This document shows, piece after piece, positions 8,001-14,258 of a DNA stretch of 14,315 bases. Under the pieces are notes generated by a model. The model searched no databases. It saw only the letters and a program-made list of their open reading frames with translations, and was not told where the DNA came from. Each line of letters starts with the position of its first letter. The stretch's first letter is position 1. Source of the DNA: Gp6-AA40 sp050742535. GTDB lineage: Bacteria; Acidobacteriota; Vicinamibacteria; Vicinamibacterales; UBA2999. Where the stretch lies: contig JBOGIQ010000134.1 of NCBI GenBank assembly GCA_050742535.1, positions 1 to 14,315 on the forward strand. The letters are read 5' to 3'. The position numbers and the translations under genes are program-made.

Positions 8001-8635
8001 CGGCTGCTGCAGCACAGCATGTTGGTGACGTCGATGCCGTTGAAGACAAAGCTGTTGTTCGTGGTGCGGGCACCGTTGACACTCGGCGAAATCGAGGCGT
8101 TGTCGTTCGAGAGTACCTCGCTGATGTCCGCAGAGACTCCGGGCTCGATCGCCAGAAGCTGCGTGAAGTTCCGCGCCGAGGTCGGGAGCGCCTCGAGCTC
8201 CTTCGCGTCGAGCGTCCGCACGATGGCGGCCGACGTCGGCGACACCATCCGCGCATCTGCGGTCACCGCCACGACCTCGGTCAGGCCACCGACTTCGAGC
8301 ACCGCATCGACGCTGGCTATCTGGCCGGTGGTGACGGAAATGCCCTCACGATGGATCGTCTTGAAGCCCTGACGCTCGAAACGGACGATGTAGACGCCCG
8401 GCTGAAGGAAACGCACCTCCCACTCGCCTCGATTGCTCGTGGTGACGCTGCGCTCGAAGCCGGCTTCCGGCCTGAAGATCGTGACGGTGACGCCAGCGAT
8501 GGCGCCGCCGCTTGCATCAAGGACGCGGCCCGAAAGCCCGCTGACGGCCCCGGTTTGTGCAGCAGCTGAGGAACAGAAGGCAAGAGCGGCGACAACCTGC
8601 ACGCCGATCGCGAGGCGGACACGCACCGTGAACAT
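5069..8635 (-). CDS. Oar-like TonB-dependent outer-membrane receptor
   Basis: This 1188-residue protein is a TonB-dependent receptor of the large acidobacterial Oar-like type, moving a ligand across the outer membrane with energy from TonB. In order: signal peptide 1-26 (AFCSSAAAQ); a carboxypeptidase-regulatory-like beta-sandwich, about 34-116 (LSGRVLDASGGAIAGVTVTI, LQPGVYIVRFERQGFKT); a plug domain, about 130-270 (LPTSARNFTQLLAIEPGV, VNGARTTNNSFVFNGIDVT, IFQLVSKSGTNRLSGTSYYY); then a very long beta-barrel with repeated 'WNLTTQWEF', 'RFNRGYMFNVNYTLSKSMD' and 'IELRLEAYNVTNTPTFRNP' segments, ending in LGAKLRF, the aromatic C-terminus used for outer-membrane insertion. A CC pair (208-209) in the plug is unusual. 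ATG at 8633-8635 has AGGAG 8 nt upstream. The stop lies one base before the phosphatase start. From that linkage the ligand may be phytate, another organophosphate or a released product, but sequence alone does not prove this. Confidence 0.95.
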   Translation of the reverse strand: MFTVRVRLAIGVQVVAALAFCSSAAAQTGAVSGLSGRVLDASGGAIAGVTVTIFRPEAGFERSVTTSNRGEWEVRFLQPGVYIVRFERQGFKTIHREGISVTTGQIASVDAVLEVGGLTEVVAVTADARMVSPTSAAIVRTLDAKELEALPTSARNFTQLLAIEPGVSADISEVLSNDNASISPSVNGARTTNNSFVFNGIDVTNMLCCSSRINGSRGTIDAGGGTLSRNMAPAPETLEEVKLQTSLYDASTGRNGGGIFQLVSKSGTNRLSGTSYYYLQDDELLANDFFFERAGTEKPLLSRKEGGFTLGGPVWRNRTFFFGSYQGTRARTSFVDEATNTVLVPQTLTDDRSNAGIDAFAASIWNTSDNGPINLGAINPISRSLLQARLPDGSFMVPSGAGGFNCETRDEQVAASCEVLSIIPATYEQDQFTLNLDQSFGGANRLSGKYFFANQPSRDPLFDGAALTRHEVEETTYQRTLSLTDVHVFGDGIVNELRGGFFRNRNDSMPVSFFTNAEFGIANPFASQVPDLSQITIDGDDVGSEIRFGTPGDGTRIFDRQTTWTVGDTVSLVRGRHSLRFGGELRRHALDGDLQETRNRRHNFDAWFDFLTVGYANPGDRNRARQISDTGLNVGSTVRNYRLTDWSWFVAEDWRVTPNLTLNLGVRHDYYGFPSEKNGFLALYDYEAALVTGRVQDGFLFASNFDQSSIPGAAGLPLNISDRKSIVPGDFDNIAPRASFAWTPHRSASVVVRGGYGLFYERITGAFANSLRQGPPFFRELQLNDAGNWNTIPNDVPTFPVPGFSIGFDDGEPILVGDNDPDTEFEAFETQMVSPDLETPYLHQWNLTTQWEFRPNWLMEIGYVGSKGSRLLQWANLNQALDVDTVGLLARPGVPGGGFTGNYFDVDDDEFVPRDTPPAGCLDEDPGDCVIAAELRGRLLGFDEDEGANFLSNSGRSEYHSMQMSLQRRFNRGYMFNVNYTLSKSMDTYSDEGQFQIEHDQTRPDLNWAVSDFDRRHRLIGSFVWEIPSSGSAWTSGWQVAGVATLQSGRPFTITDEDFSGFLYGSQNPRPSLASGRTLDDQTTSGSVESRVGGYLNRAAFVSSGAQFGTLPRNSVVGAAQRRLDMSVGKTTRFGNGFSIELRLEAYNVTNTPTFRNPENDLGSSNFGQITETRGGPRLVQLGAKLRF
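5071..5078 (-). promoter_or_regulatory. Internal ribosome site for the phosphatase GTG start
   Basis: On the minus strand the receptor gene ends CTG AGG TTC TGA, then C, then GTG. The GAGG inside those last codons sits about 7 nt before the GTG at 5067, so the ribosome site lies inside the receptor coding sequence. The TGA-C-GTG junction points to translational coupling and supports a GTG start. Confidence 0.6.
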
Positions 8636-8643
8636 CTGGACTT

Positions 8644-8648
8644 CTCCT
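8644..8648 (-). promoter_or_regulatory. Ribosome binding site of the TonB-dependent receptor
   Basis: AGGAG on the minus strand lies 8 nt before the ATG at 8635. It fixes the start in front of the signal peptide; no competing upstream start is visible. Confidence 0.75.
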
Positions 8649-8707
8649 GGATCGTGTGGCAGCGGAACAGATCGAAAGAGAAGTGTTGGCCGCGGAGGTC
8701 ACGACAG

Positions 8708-8738
8708 CGTCGCTACGACGTAAACGTCGGGTCACGTG
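8708..8738. promoter_or_regulatory. Overlapping inverted repeats upstream of the receptor operon
   Basis: Three 5-bp arms alternate within 22 bases: cgtcg (8708-8712), cgacg (8716-8720) and cgtcg (8725-8729). The centre arm can pair with either flank. The better dyad is cgacgt-aa-acgtcg (8716-8729). A CACGTG palindrome follows at 8733-8738, and ctgatcag at 8740-8747. They lie 73-112 bp upstream of the receptor start, where an operator or a leader hairpin switch would be expected. No convincing -35/-10 pair and no Pho box was found in this gap (8636-8868). Confidence 0.35.
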
Positions 8739-8820
8739 TCTGATCAGGCGACCGCACGGCGCAGTGCCGCGCGAGCGAGCAGACGCGTGGAATCGAGCGT
8801 CGGCAGCGCTGAGTTCGCGT

Positions 8821-8835
8821 CGTTGATGATCAACG
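8821..8835. promoter_or_regulatory. 15-bp near-perfect palindrome between kinase and receptor genes
   Basis: Arms cgttgat (8821-8827) and atcaacg (8829-8835) flank a single central base. It lies 33 bp beyond the kinase stop and 186 bp upstream of the receptor start. A 7-bp half-site dyad of this size fits a dimeric regulator. As an RNA hairpin it would be weak, and it has no T-tract, so it is not a standard terminator. Confidence 0.35.
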
Positions 8836-8868
8836 GGATCTCGCGTGCGGCAGGCGTCGACGCGGCCG

Positions 8869-11424
8869 TCAGGTTCCGGGGCGGGTGACAGACGGTAACG
8901 AAGGTGCGCTGCGGCCGTCGATCACGCGCCAGAGCGCATGCCGAAGCCGCTGGATCCGCGCGTCGCCGTCGACGTACTGGCGCTCACCCGCGGCAAGGCC
9001 CGCGGTGAGCTCGCGGACGGCCGCCTCGCGGTCGCCGAGCGCCGCGAGCGCCTCTCCCAGCGTCGTCCGCGCATCGATCGCGGACGGGTGCTCGCCCATG
9101 CCGTGGCGCTCGAGCGCCGCGAGCGTCTGCCGTGCCAGCGACACGGCGTCGGGGAGCCGCCCACGCTTCCGCGCCAGTTCCGCCTGGTGCGCGGAGGCGC
9201 GCGCGACCATGGAATGCTCCGAACCCAGCCACTGGCGCTGGATGCGCTGCGCATCGCCGAGCAGCGCGTCGGCCTCGGCGAACCGGCCCTGCTCGATCCG
9301 GAGAAACGCAAGCTCACGCAGCGCCGCGGCGACCAGCGGGTGCTCGCCGTCGTAGACCCGGCGCAGCGTCGGAATGGACCCGGCGAGCAGGCTCTCGGCC
9401 TCGGCGAACTCGGCTCGCATGATCAGGAGGCGCGAGAAATACGCCTGCGACGTGGCCACCTGCTGGTTCGGATCGCCGTGCAGTTGCCGGAACAGCGAAA
9501 TCGCTTCCCGGTAGTGCGCCGCCGACTCATCGAGCAATCCGCGGTCGCGCAGGACGTTCGCCAGATCGCGGATGGCGCGCGGCAGCGAGTCGTGTCCCAG
9601 GTCCGCGGCGCGCGCCGCGAACGCCTCACCGCGCAGCGCGCCCACCGCGGCGCGCAGCGTCTGCTCCGCCTCGACCAGCGCGCCGCGCGTGTGCAACAGA
9701 TCGCCCAGCTCGATGGCGGTGCGGATCGTGTCCGGATGCCCCGATCCGAGCCCTGTCCGGCGAATCGAGAACGCCTCGCGGACGCTCACCTCCGCCGGAC
9801 CGTACTGGCCGGAATAGTGCTGGCTCTGGCCGAGCCACTCGAGCGTCTCGGCCGTCTCGAGGCTCGCCGCGCCGGCATGCGTGCGGCGGATCGTCAGCGC
9901 CTCGGCGAGTACGCCAATCGACGATTCATAGTGCCCGAGAGCGTTGTACACCCTGCCCAGCAGCGTGAGGAGGCGCGCCTGGCTGGGCGCCTGCCCACGA
10001 AGCTCCGTGCGGACCAGGTGCGTCGCGTGATCGAGGTAGGTGACGGCCAGCGGCGGTGCTGGCTGCACGCGGGGGCTGGCGAATGCGAACAGATCGCCGA
10101 TCACCCGCTCGATCTGCTCGGCGCGTTCGGCCTCGCGCGTCGCGCGCCAGCGCTGGCCCATCCAGGCGGGCAGCACCATCGCCGCCGCAACCAGCGTGGC
10201 CGCGGTCCAGCCGGCCATCACGCGATGGCGCGTGAGGAACTTTCCCGCACGATAGGTCCAGCGGCCGCGCCTGGCGCGAACCGGGAGTCCGGATCGATAC
10301 CGCTGCAGGTCGGCGACCAGCTCGCCCACCGACGCGTACCGGCGGTCGGGTTCCTTGCAAAGCGCGCACAGGATGATGCCGTCGAGATCGCCTCTCAGCT
10401 TGCGCGCCAGGGCGGCCGGCGTACTGCGGCGGGCCGCCGCGATTGCGTCCGCCGCCGGCGGGATACAGGCGCTCGGCCGGGCCGGCTCGGTCTCGCACAC
10501 CGCGCGCACGAGCGCTCCAGGGCTCGGTTCCCCGATCGTCTGCGCACGCGACCCGGTGATCAGCTCGTAGAGGACCAGCCCCAATTGGTAGACGTCGGAC
10601 GCGATGACGACGGGATCGCCCCGCACCTGTTCGGGGCTCGCGTACTCGGGCGTCAGGGCGCGCATCGGCGAGCGCGTCGCCGTGTCGCCGTCCGGCGCGT
10701 CGGCCGACGACAGCAGACGTGCGATCCCGAAATCCAGCAGCTTCACGTCGCCGTCGGCGGTGACTACGATGTTGCTCGGCTTGACGTCACGATGCACGAC
10801 GAGCTGCCGGTGCGCGTGCTCGACGGCGCGGCAGACGCGTCCGAAGAGGTCGAGACGCGCGTCGACGGTCAACCGCGCAGCGTCGCAGAACTGATCGATC
10901 GGCCGCCCCTCCACGAATTCCATGACGAAGTACGGCCGGCCGTCCTCCGTCTGTCCGCCGTCGAGGAGCCGCGCGATGTGCGGGTGGGTGAGCGACGCGA
11001 GGATGCGCCGCTCGAGATGCAGCCGGCGGGCGATGTCGTCTGCGCCGGCGAGCGATCGCACGAGCTTGAGCGCGCCCCGCTGCCGGAAGTTCGCGTCGGC
11101 GCGTTCGACGAGGTACACCGTCCCCATGCCGCCGCGGCCCACCTCCCGGACAACGCGCCATGCGCCGACGATCTGCCCGGGCGCGAGCTCACGCTCCGCC
11201 AGCGACGCCTCCAGCGCCGATCGCAGGAACGCGCTGTGCACGAGGCTTCCGGGTTCGAGGGCGGGTGCGGGCTGAAACGCCAGCCGCAGCAGATCGTCGA
11301 CCGCGCTGCGCAGCCCGGTGTTGCCAGCGCAGCGCGCGTCGAGCAGGGAGCGCCGCTCTTCGGGGGGCACGGTCAGCGCCTCGCTGAACAGCTCGTCGAT
11401 GCGCTCTTTCGAGATGTCGGTCAT
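8869..11424 (-). CDS. Membrane Ser/Thr protein kinase with C-terminal TPR domain
   Basis: The product (851 residues from the ATG at 11422-11424) is a Hanks-type kinase. The N-terminal 1-48 (ERIDELFSEALTVPPEERRS) is the short helical segment usual in kinases encoded next to ECF sigma factors. The kinase domain spans about 88-375: VGRGGMG loop (95-101), Lys in GALKLV (K120), HRDVKPSN (211-218), DFGIAR (231-236) and TPEYASPEQ (259-267), so all catalytic residues are present. One membrane helix lies at about 403-422. The rest is a run of TPR-like helical pairs of the kinesin-light-chain type (LLTLLGRVYNALGHYESSIG onward), outside the inner membrane if the kinase is inside, suited to binding a partner. 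The frame runs back 25 codons to 11499, into the sigma gene, but the later ATG matches the family; a GTG at 11434-11436 with GAGG 8 nt upstream is a real alternative. It starts 22 nt after the sigma stop. Confidence 0.93.
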   Translation of the reverse strand: MTDISKERIDELFSEALTVPPEERRSLLDARCAGNTGLRSAVDDLLRLAFQPAPALEPGSLVHSAFLRSALEASLAERELAPGQIVGAWRVVREVGRGGMGTVYLVERADANFRQRGALKLVRSLAGADDIARRLHLERRILASLTHPHIARLLDGGQTEDGRPYFVMEFVEGRPIDQFCDAARLTVDARLDLFGRVCRAVEHAHRQLVVHRDVKPSNIVVTADGDVKLLDFGIARLLSSADAPDGDTATRSPMRALTPEYASPEQVRGDPVVIASDVYQLGLVLYELITGSRAQTIGEPSPGALVRAVCETEPARPSACIPPAADAIAAARRSTPAALARKLRGDLDGIILCALCKEPDRRYASVGELVADLQRYRSGLPVRARRGRWTYRAGKFLTRHRVMAGWTAATLVAAAMVLPAWMGQRWRATREAERAEQIERVIGDLFAFASPRVQPAPPLAVTYLDHATHLVRTELRGQAPSQARLLTLLGRVYNALGHYESSIGVLAEALTIRRTHAGAASLETAETLEWLGQSQHYSGQYGPAEVSVREAFSIRRTGLGSGHPDTIRTAIELGDLLHTRGALVEAEQTLRAAVGALRGEAFAARAADLGHDSLPRAIRDLANVLRDRGLLDESAAHYREAISLFRQLHGDPNQQVATSQAYFSRLLIMRAEFAEAESLLAGSIPTLRRVYDGEHPLVAAALRELAFLRIEQGRFAEADALLGDAQRIQRQWLGSEHSMVARASAHQAELARKRGRLPDAVSLARQTLAALERHGMGEHPSAIDARTTLGEALAALGDREAAVRELTAGLAAGERQYVDGDARIQRLRHALWRVIDGRSAPSLPSVTRPGT

Positions 11425-11446
11425 GGCGTCCACCACGCTGCCCGCC

Positions 11447-12019
11447 TCAGATCGTACCCAGCTCCCGGAGCAGCCATGCGCGGGCGCGAAGCCAGTCACG
11501 CTGGACGGTGCGCACGGACGTACCGAGCGCGACAGCCGTTTCCGTTTCCGTCATCCCGGCGAAGTACCGGCACTCGACGACCCTGGCCAGCCGCTCATCG
11601 AGCGCCGACAGCGACGCCAGCGCCTCGTCCACGGCGGCGATCAGCTCGGTCTGTGCCGCCGTGCTGTCGTCCACGCCGTCGAGCGTGATCGGAGCGCGCC
11701 CGGCACCGCGCTTCACCGCTCCGCGCCGCCGCGCGTGATCGACGAGGATCCGCCTCATCGCCCGCGCGCAGATCGCGAAGAAGTGGCCGCGGTCCTGCCA
11801 CTCGACGCCCGTTTCCTCGACCAGCTGCATGTACGCTTCGTGGACGAGCACCCTGGTGTTCACCGTGTCGCCCCGCCAGCCTCGCGCGAGCTGGCCGCGG
11901 GCCACGCGGCGCAGATGCTCGTAGACGAGCGGCACCAGCTGGTCGAACGCCTCCCGGTCGCCCAGGTGGTGCCGCTGCAACAGCGCCGTAATGTCGCCGC
12001 TCGTGTCGTCGATCGCCAC
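11447..12019 (-). CDS. ECF sigma factor (PF07638 type)
   Basis: This 190-residue protein is an ECF RNA polymerase sigma factor of the acidobacterial/planctomycete PF07638 group. Region 2 spans about 20-100 with VNTRVLVHEAYMQLVE (53-68) and RGHFFAICARAMRRILVDHA (77-96), which forms the -10 recognition part. Region 4 spans about 129-182, with the helix-turn-helix MTETETAVALGTSVRTVQRD (156-175) for the -35 element. Start is GTG at 12017-12019: an in-frame TAG lies only five codons upstream and no ATG is available, so this start is nearly forced. No Shine-Dalgarno site precedes it, and a possible -10 hexamer ends 9 nt upstream, so the message may be leaderless. It is followed after 22 nt by the kinase gene. 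Sigma factors of this kind lack a classical anti-sigma factor, and some are known to be activated by phosphorylation by their linked kinase, which may hold here. Confidence 0.93.
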   Translation of the reverse strand: MAIDDTSGDITALLQRHHLGDREAFDQLVPLVYEHLRRVARGQLARGWRGDTVNTRVLVHEAYMQLVEETGVEWQDRGHFFAICARAMRRILVDHARRRGAVKRGAGRAPITLDGVDDSTAAQTELIAAVDEALASLSALDERLARVVECRYFAGMTETETAVALGTSVRTVQRDWLRARAWLLRELGTI

Positions 12020-12028
12020 GGCGGCACC

Positions 12029-12056
12029 ATTCTAGCCAGTGTCCTGTCCACGGCAA
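12029..12056 (-). promoter_or_regulatory. Candidate promoter of the sigma/kinase pair
   Basis: On the minus strand TTGCCG (12051-12056, four of six bases match TTGACA) and TAGAAT (12029-12034, five of six match TATAAT) are separated by 16 nt. Only 9 nt separate the -10 from the GTG start at 12019, so transcription would begin within a few bases of the start codon. Confidence 0.45.
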
Positions 12057-12078
12057 GGCTACTGCCGCTCGCCGCGCG

Positions 12079-12096
12079 CACGGCCAGCCGGCCGCG
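12079..12096 (-). terminator. GC-rich hairpin after the metalloprotease gene
   Basis: Arms cacggcc (12079-12085) and ggccgcg (12090-12096) pair around a 4-nt loop: seven pairs, one of them G-U. It lies 16 bp beyond the stop of the metalloprotease gene and 23 bp upstream of the sigma promoter candidate. No T-tract follows, so it is at best a weak or Rho-assisted terminator, or an mRNA end-protecting hairpin. Confidence 0.35.
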
Positions 12097-12111
12097 ATCC
12101 GACCGGTCAGT

Positions 12112-13407
12112 TCACGACACCCCGTTCCATGCCGCGAACTTGTCGTAGCCCCCTTGTTCGCAAGCACTCAAGGATGACACGCTGTTTTCTATCGCGTACT
12201 CGAGCGCCTCGCCGTAGTTCGTGTCGGTCAGCGCAAACGTGCCATCCTTGTGGTTGAGCCGGACCGCGCGATAGACCTTCATCATGTCGAGGCGGGTCGG
12301 CTGCGCGCCGCACTCCCCGATGGTGTAGAAATCCCAGAGAAACCGCAGCGTGTCGCCCATCGTGGTCACGCCGGCTTCCGTGGAGCTGCAGAAGTTGAGG
12401 GTGAATCCGCCGAAGGTGTTCACGTCTCCGACGTTGTCCCACTTCTCGAGGTCGTAGGCGGTGCCGCGCGAGACGTACGTGCCGCGGGCGGCCTTGACGT
12501 TCCAGACCTTCGCCGAATAGAACTCGGCGTACGACTCTTTGAAGGTCTGCGAGTTCCACTCCAGCGAGTTCATGTCGTATTTGGCTTCGTTGATGCAGTT
12601 CGTCCCCTGCGGCGGGGCGCCTGTCGGAATGCTGGCGGGAGGATCATATCCCTGGTCACGCGGCTGGTCGTCGCCATCGAAGCCGTAATAGAGACGCAGC
12701 ATCGCGTGCCCCATCTCGTGCGTGACGATCATCTTCTGCCGCGCGTCGGTGCTGGTCCCCGCGCACCGGCCGATCCGCAGCAGATGCGCCCCCTTGCTCT
12801 CGATGAAATTCTCCGCGTTGCCGTGGATCGAGCCGGTGTTGCTGCAGTTGCCTTCGGCGAAGCCTATCGACAGCGTCTTTCCGCTGTTGCCGTCGTGATA
12901 CCGGTACAGCCCGTACGCGGCGGCCGCGATGGTCGTCCAGATGTCGGAGGCGCGGCCCGGCAACACAAACATGTTCGCGCCGAACGGGGAGAGGGTCTGG
13001 TTCGAAAAGAGCTGCGAGTACGTCGCGCCAGGGTACCAGGACGACGTATCGAGACCGGCGTCGTGGATGCGGACGTGGTTTCCGCCGCTATCGGTGGCGA
13101 ACCCGTAGACGCGCACGTCGAAGCCGGTGGAGGCGGTCCGCTCGAACGAGATGCAGCCGGTTTCCGGATGGGTGTCGAACGTCTGCACCCATGAGCCCTG
13201 CCGGACCTTCACCCTGAAGCCGCGACCTGTGACCAGATACTCGATCGGATCGTTCGCGCCCACCCATTTGTCCTCCGTGACGCCATTCGCGGTCAGCCCG
13301 GAGTCGGTGGTCAGGATGTCGATCTTGACGCAGATCTGAAACGTCGCCGCCGCCGCCGATCCGGCCCAGAACAGAACCATCGCCAACAGCAGGAGCGCGC
13401 GGGTCAT
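12112..13407 (-). CDS. Secreted protein with HExxH zinc-metalloprotease motif
   Basis: I do not recognise the family of this 431-residue protein. Residues 1-21 are a signal peptide (MTRALLLLAMVLFWAGSAAAA, cleaved near 20/21). The region 22-115 looks beta-rich (FQICVKIDILT, FRVKVRQGSWVQTF, FDVRVYGFAT). The segment KMIVTHEMGHAMLRLYYG (225-242) holds H230-E231-x-x-H234, the zinc-binding and catalytic motif of zincin peptidases. KESYAEFYSAKVWN (290-303) follows about 57-61 residues later; E291 or E295 could be the third zinc ligand, as in gluzincins. Eight cysteines (26, 85, 188, 215, 271, 340, 366, 416) fit disulfides in an exported protein. Its ATG (13405-13407) overlaps the upstream stop as ATGA, with GGAGGT 5-6 nt before it, so the two genes are translationally coupled. 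The motif lies in a suitable helix context, but a non-peptidase role cannot be excluded, and the substrate is unknown. Confidence 0.8.
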   Translation of the reverse strand: MTRALLLLAMVLFWAGSAAAATFQICVKIDILTTDSGLTANGVTEDKWVGANDPIEYLVTGRGFRVKVRQGSWVQTFDTHPETGCISFERTASTGFDVRVYGFATDSGGNHVRIHDAGLDTSSWYPGATYSQLFSNQTLSPFGANMFVLPGRASDIWTTIAAAAYGLYRYHDGNSGKTLSIGFAEGNCSNTGSIHGNAENFIESKGAHLLRIGRCAGTSTDARQKMIVTHEMGHAMLRLYYGFDGDDQPRDQGYDPPASIPTGAPPQGTNCINEAKYDMNSLEWNSQTFKESYAEFYSAKVWNVKAARGTYVSRGTAYDLEKWDNVGDVNTFGGFTLNFCSSTEAGVTTMGDTLRFLWDFYTIGECGAQPTRLDMMKVYRAVRLNHKDGTFALTDTNYGEALEYAIENSVSSLSACEQGGYDKFAAWNGVS

Positions 13408-14117
13408 AGGTCACCTCCATCGACCACCACGTCGTCGTCATCACCCTCGTCGGGTTCTTCACGGGACGGGACGTCCACCAGCGGCCCCCCGCCCATGACC
13501 CGCCACGTGCCTTGCTCGGGGCGCACCCGTTCCTCGAGGGCGCCGCAGTTGTAGGACCGGCACAGCAGCTCCTCGTCGTACACGAGATATTCCCCGCCGT
13601 CCAAGTGGAAAAAGAGAGGCGGTGACGTCCCGGTGAGGCAGGCACCGCCGTTTCGCGGGCAGGCTCTCAGCACGGCGACGACCATCCCGGAATGCGTCAA
13701 CTGCGCCGGCAGTACTGTGGCGAAGACCAGCGCGAGCCTGTGCTCGCCGCGTTCGACGACCGTCGTCTCGACCGGGTCGCTGACGCGCCGTGACTGCATC
13801 GTGCCGGCATCCTCGAGCGTCCGGACCTGAACGTCGTAGATCGCCGCGTCGAGGTTCCGCAGCACGAGCGTCAGCCATGGCGTCTCGAGCCTGGCGGCGA
13901 CACGCGGGCTCGGCGGCAGGGCCCAACCGACGGCGAGGCCGGAGGGCTCCACCGTGTGCCCCTCCTCGTCTGGCCCCGGGTCGCGCCCCGCGCCCTCGCG
14001 GGCCTGGAGGACGTCCTGTGGTGGGTCCGCCCCGGCGCGCGCGGGCGGCCCGGTGACGGTGGCGATGAGCGTAGCGATCGCCACGAGCAGGAGCGATCGA
14101 GGTGACGGGATATGCAT
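13404..14117 (-). CDS. Secreted protein of unknown function, partner of the HExxH protein
   Basis: This 237-residue protein matches no family I know. Residues 1-28 form a signal peptide (LLLVAIATLIATV, cleaved near PPARA-GA). An acidic, Pro/Gly-rich stretch (30-58) follows. A probable beta-sandwich core (59-180) has strands such as WLTLVLRNLDAAIYDVQVRT (81-100), HRLALVFATVLPA (126-138) and MVVAVLRACP (145-154). Four cysteines (153, 160, 186, 191) lie in the second half. It ends in a strongly acidic tail (EEPDEGDDDDVVVDGGDL, 220-237). The tail codons GGA GGT also supply the ribosome site for the next gene, which starts inside this gene's stop (ATGA). The ATG at 14115-14117 has AGGT 4 nt upstream. 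Tight coupling with the putative protease suggests a partner, inhibitor, chaperone or substrate-binding subunit; this is inference only. Confidence 0.75.
   Translation of the reverse strand: MHIPSPRSLLLVAIATLIATVTGPPARAGADPPQDVLQAREGAGRDPGPDEEGHTVEPSGLAVGWALPPSPRVAARLETPWLTLVLRNLDAAIYDVQVRTLEDAGTMQSRRVSDPVETTVVERGEHRLALVFATVLPAQLTHSGMVVAVLRACPRNGGACLTGTSPPLFFHLDGGEYLVYDEELLCRSYNCGALEERVRPEQGTWRVMGGGPLVDVPSREEPDEGDDDDVVVDGGDL
13413..13418 (-). promoter_or_regulatory. Strong ribosome binding site inside the upstream gene's tail
   Basis: GGAGGT on the minus strand encodes two Gly of the acidic tail and lies 5 nt before the ATG at 13405-13407. Together with the ATGA stop/start overlap it shows that the putative metalloprotease is translated in step with its small partner. 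Confidence 0.75.
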
Positions 14118-14186
14118 GGTGACCTGTGCCTTTCCGGGCGGCGTGTGCCGGAGCTGCCCTTCAGTTGGTAAGTCGGAATTCGCCGC

Positions 14187-14214
14187 CCGATCACGTCACG
14201 AGCATTGCGATCGG
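14187..14214. promoter_or_regulatory. Spaced inverted repeat in the right-end intergenic region
   Basis: Arms ccgatc (14187-14192) and gatcgg (14209-14214) are 16 bp apart, centred between the minus-strand gene starting at 14117 and the possible plus-strand start at 14259. It could be a shared operator for a divergent pair, but six-base arms of this composition can arise by chance. Nothing else was recognised in 14118-14258. Confidence 0.2.
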
Positions 14215-14258
14215 ACAGGACGCCCGCCGGTTTCTCCGCAGCGCAGCCAGCCCGTGCG

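Noticed and set aside
8854..8863. gcgtcgacgc palindrome just after the kinase stop
   Set aside because: A 10-bp palindrome of this composition is expected by chance in such GC-rich DNA, and with no loop it cannot form a terminator hairpin.
8636..8868. Pho box (CTGTCAT-type direct repeats) upstream of the phosphate operon
   Set aside because: No pair of 7-bp direct repeats with 4-bp spacing was found on either strand; Acidobacteriota may also use a different consensus.
11425..11499. N-terminal 25-codon extension of the kinase
   Set aside because: It overlaps the sigma factor gene by 53 nt and reads as non-family sequence; the family N-terminus begins at MTDISKERIDELF (11424).
8938..11688. 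Very long plus-strand open frame (916 codons) opposite the kinase and sigma genes
   Set aside because: The minus strand carries complete kinase and sigma motifs. The plus frame is Arg/Glu/Ala-rich with no domain pattern and is a codon-bias shadow of GC-rich DNA.
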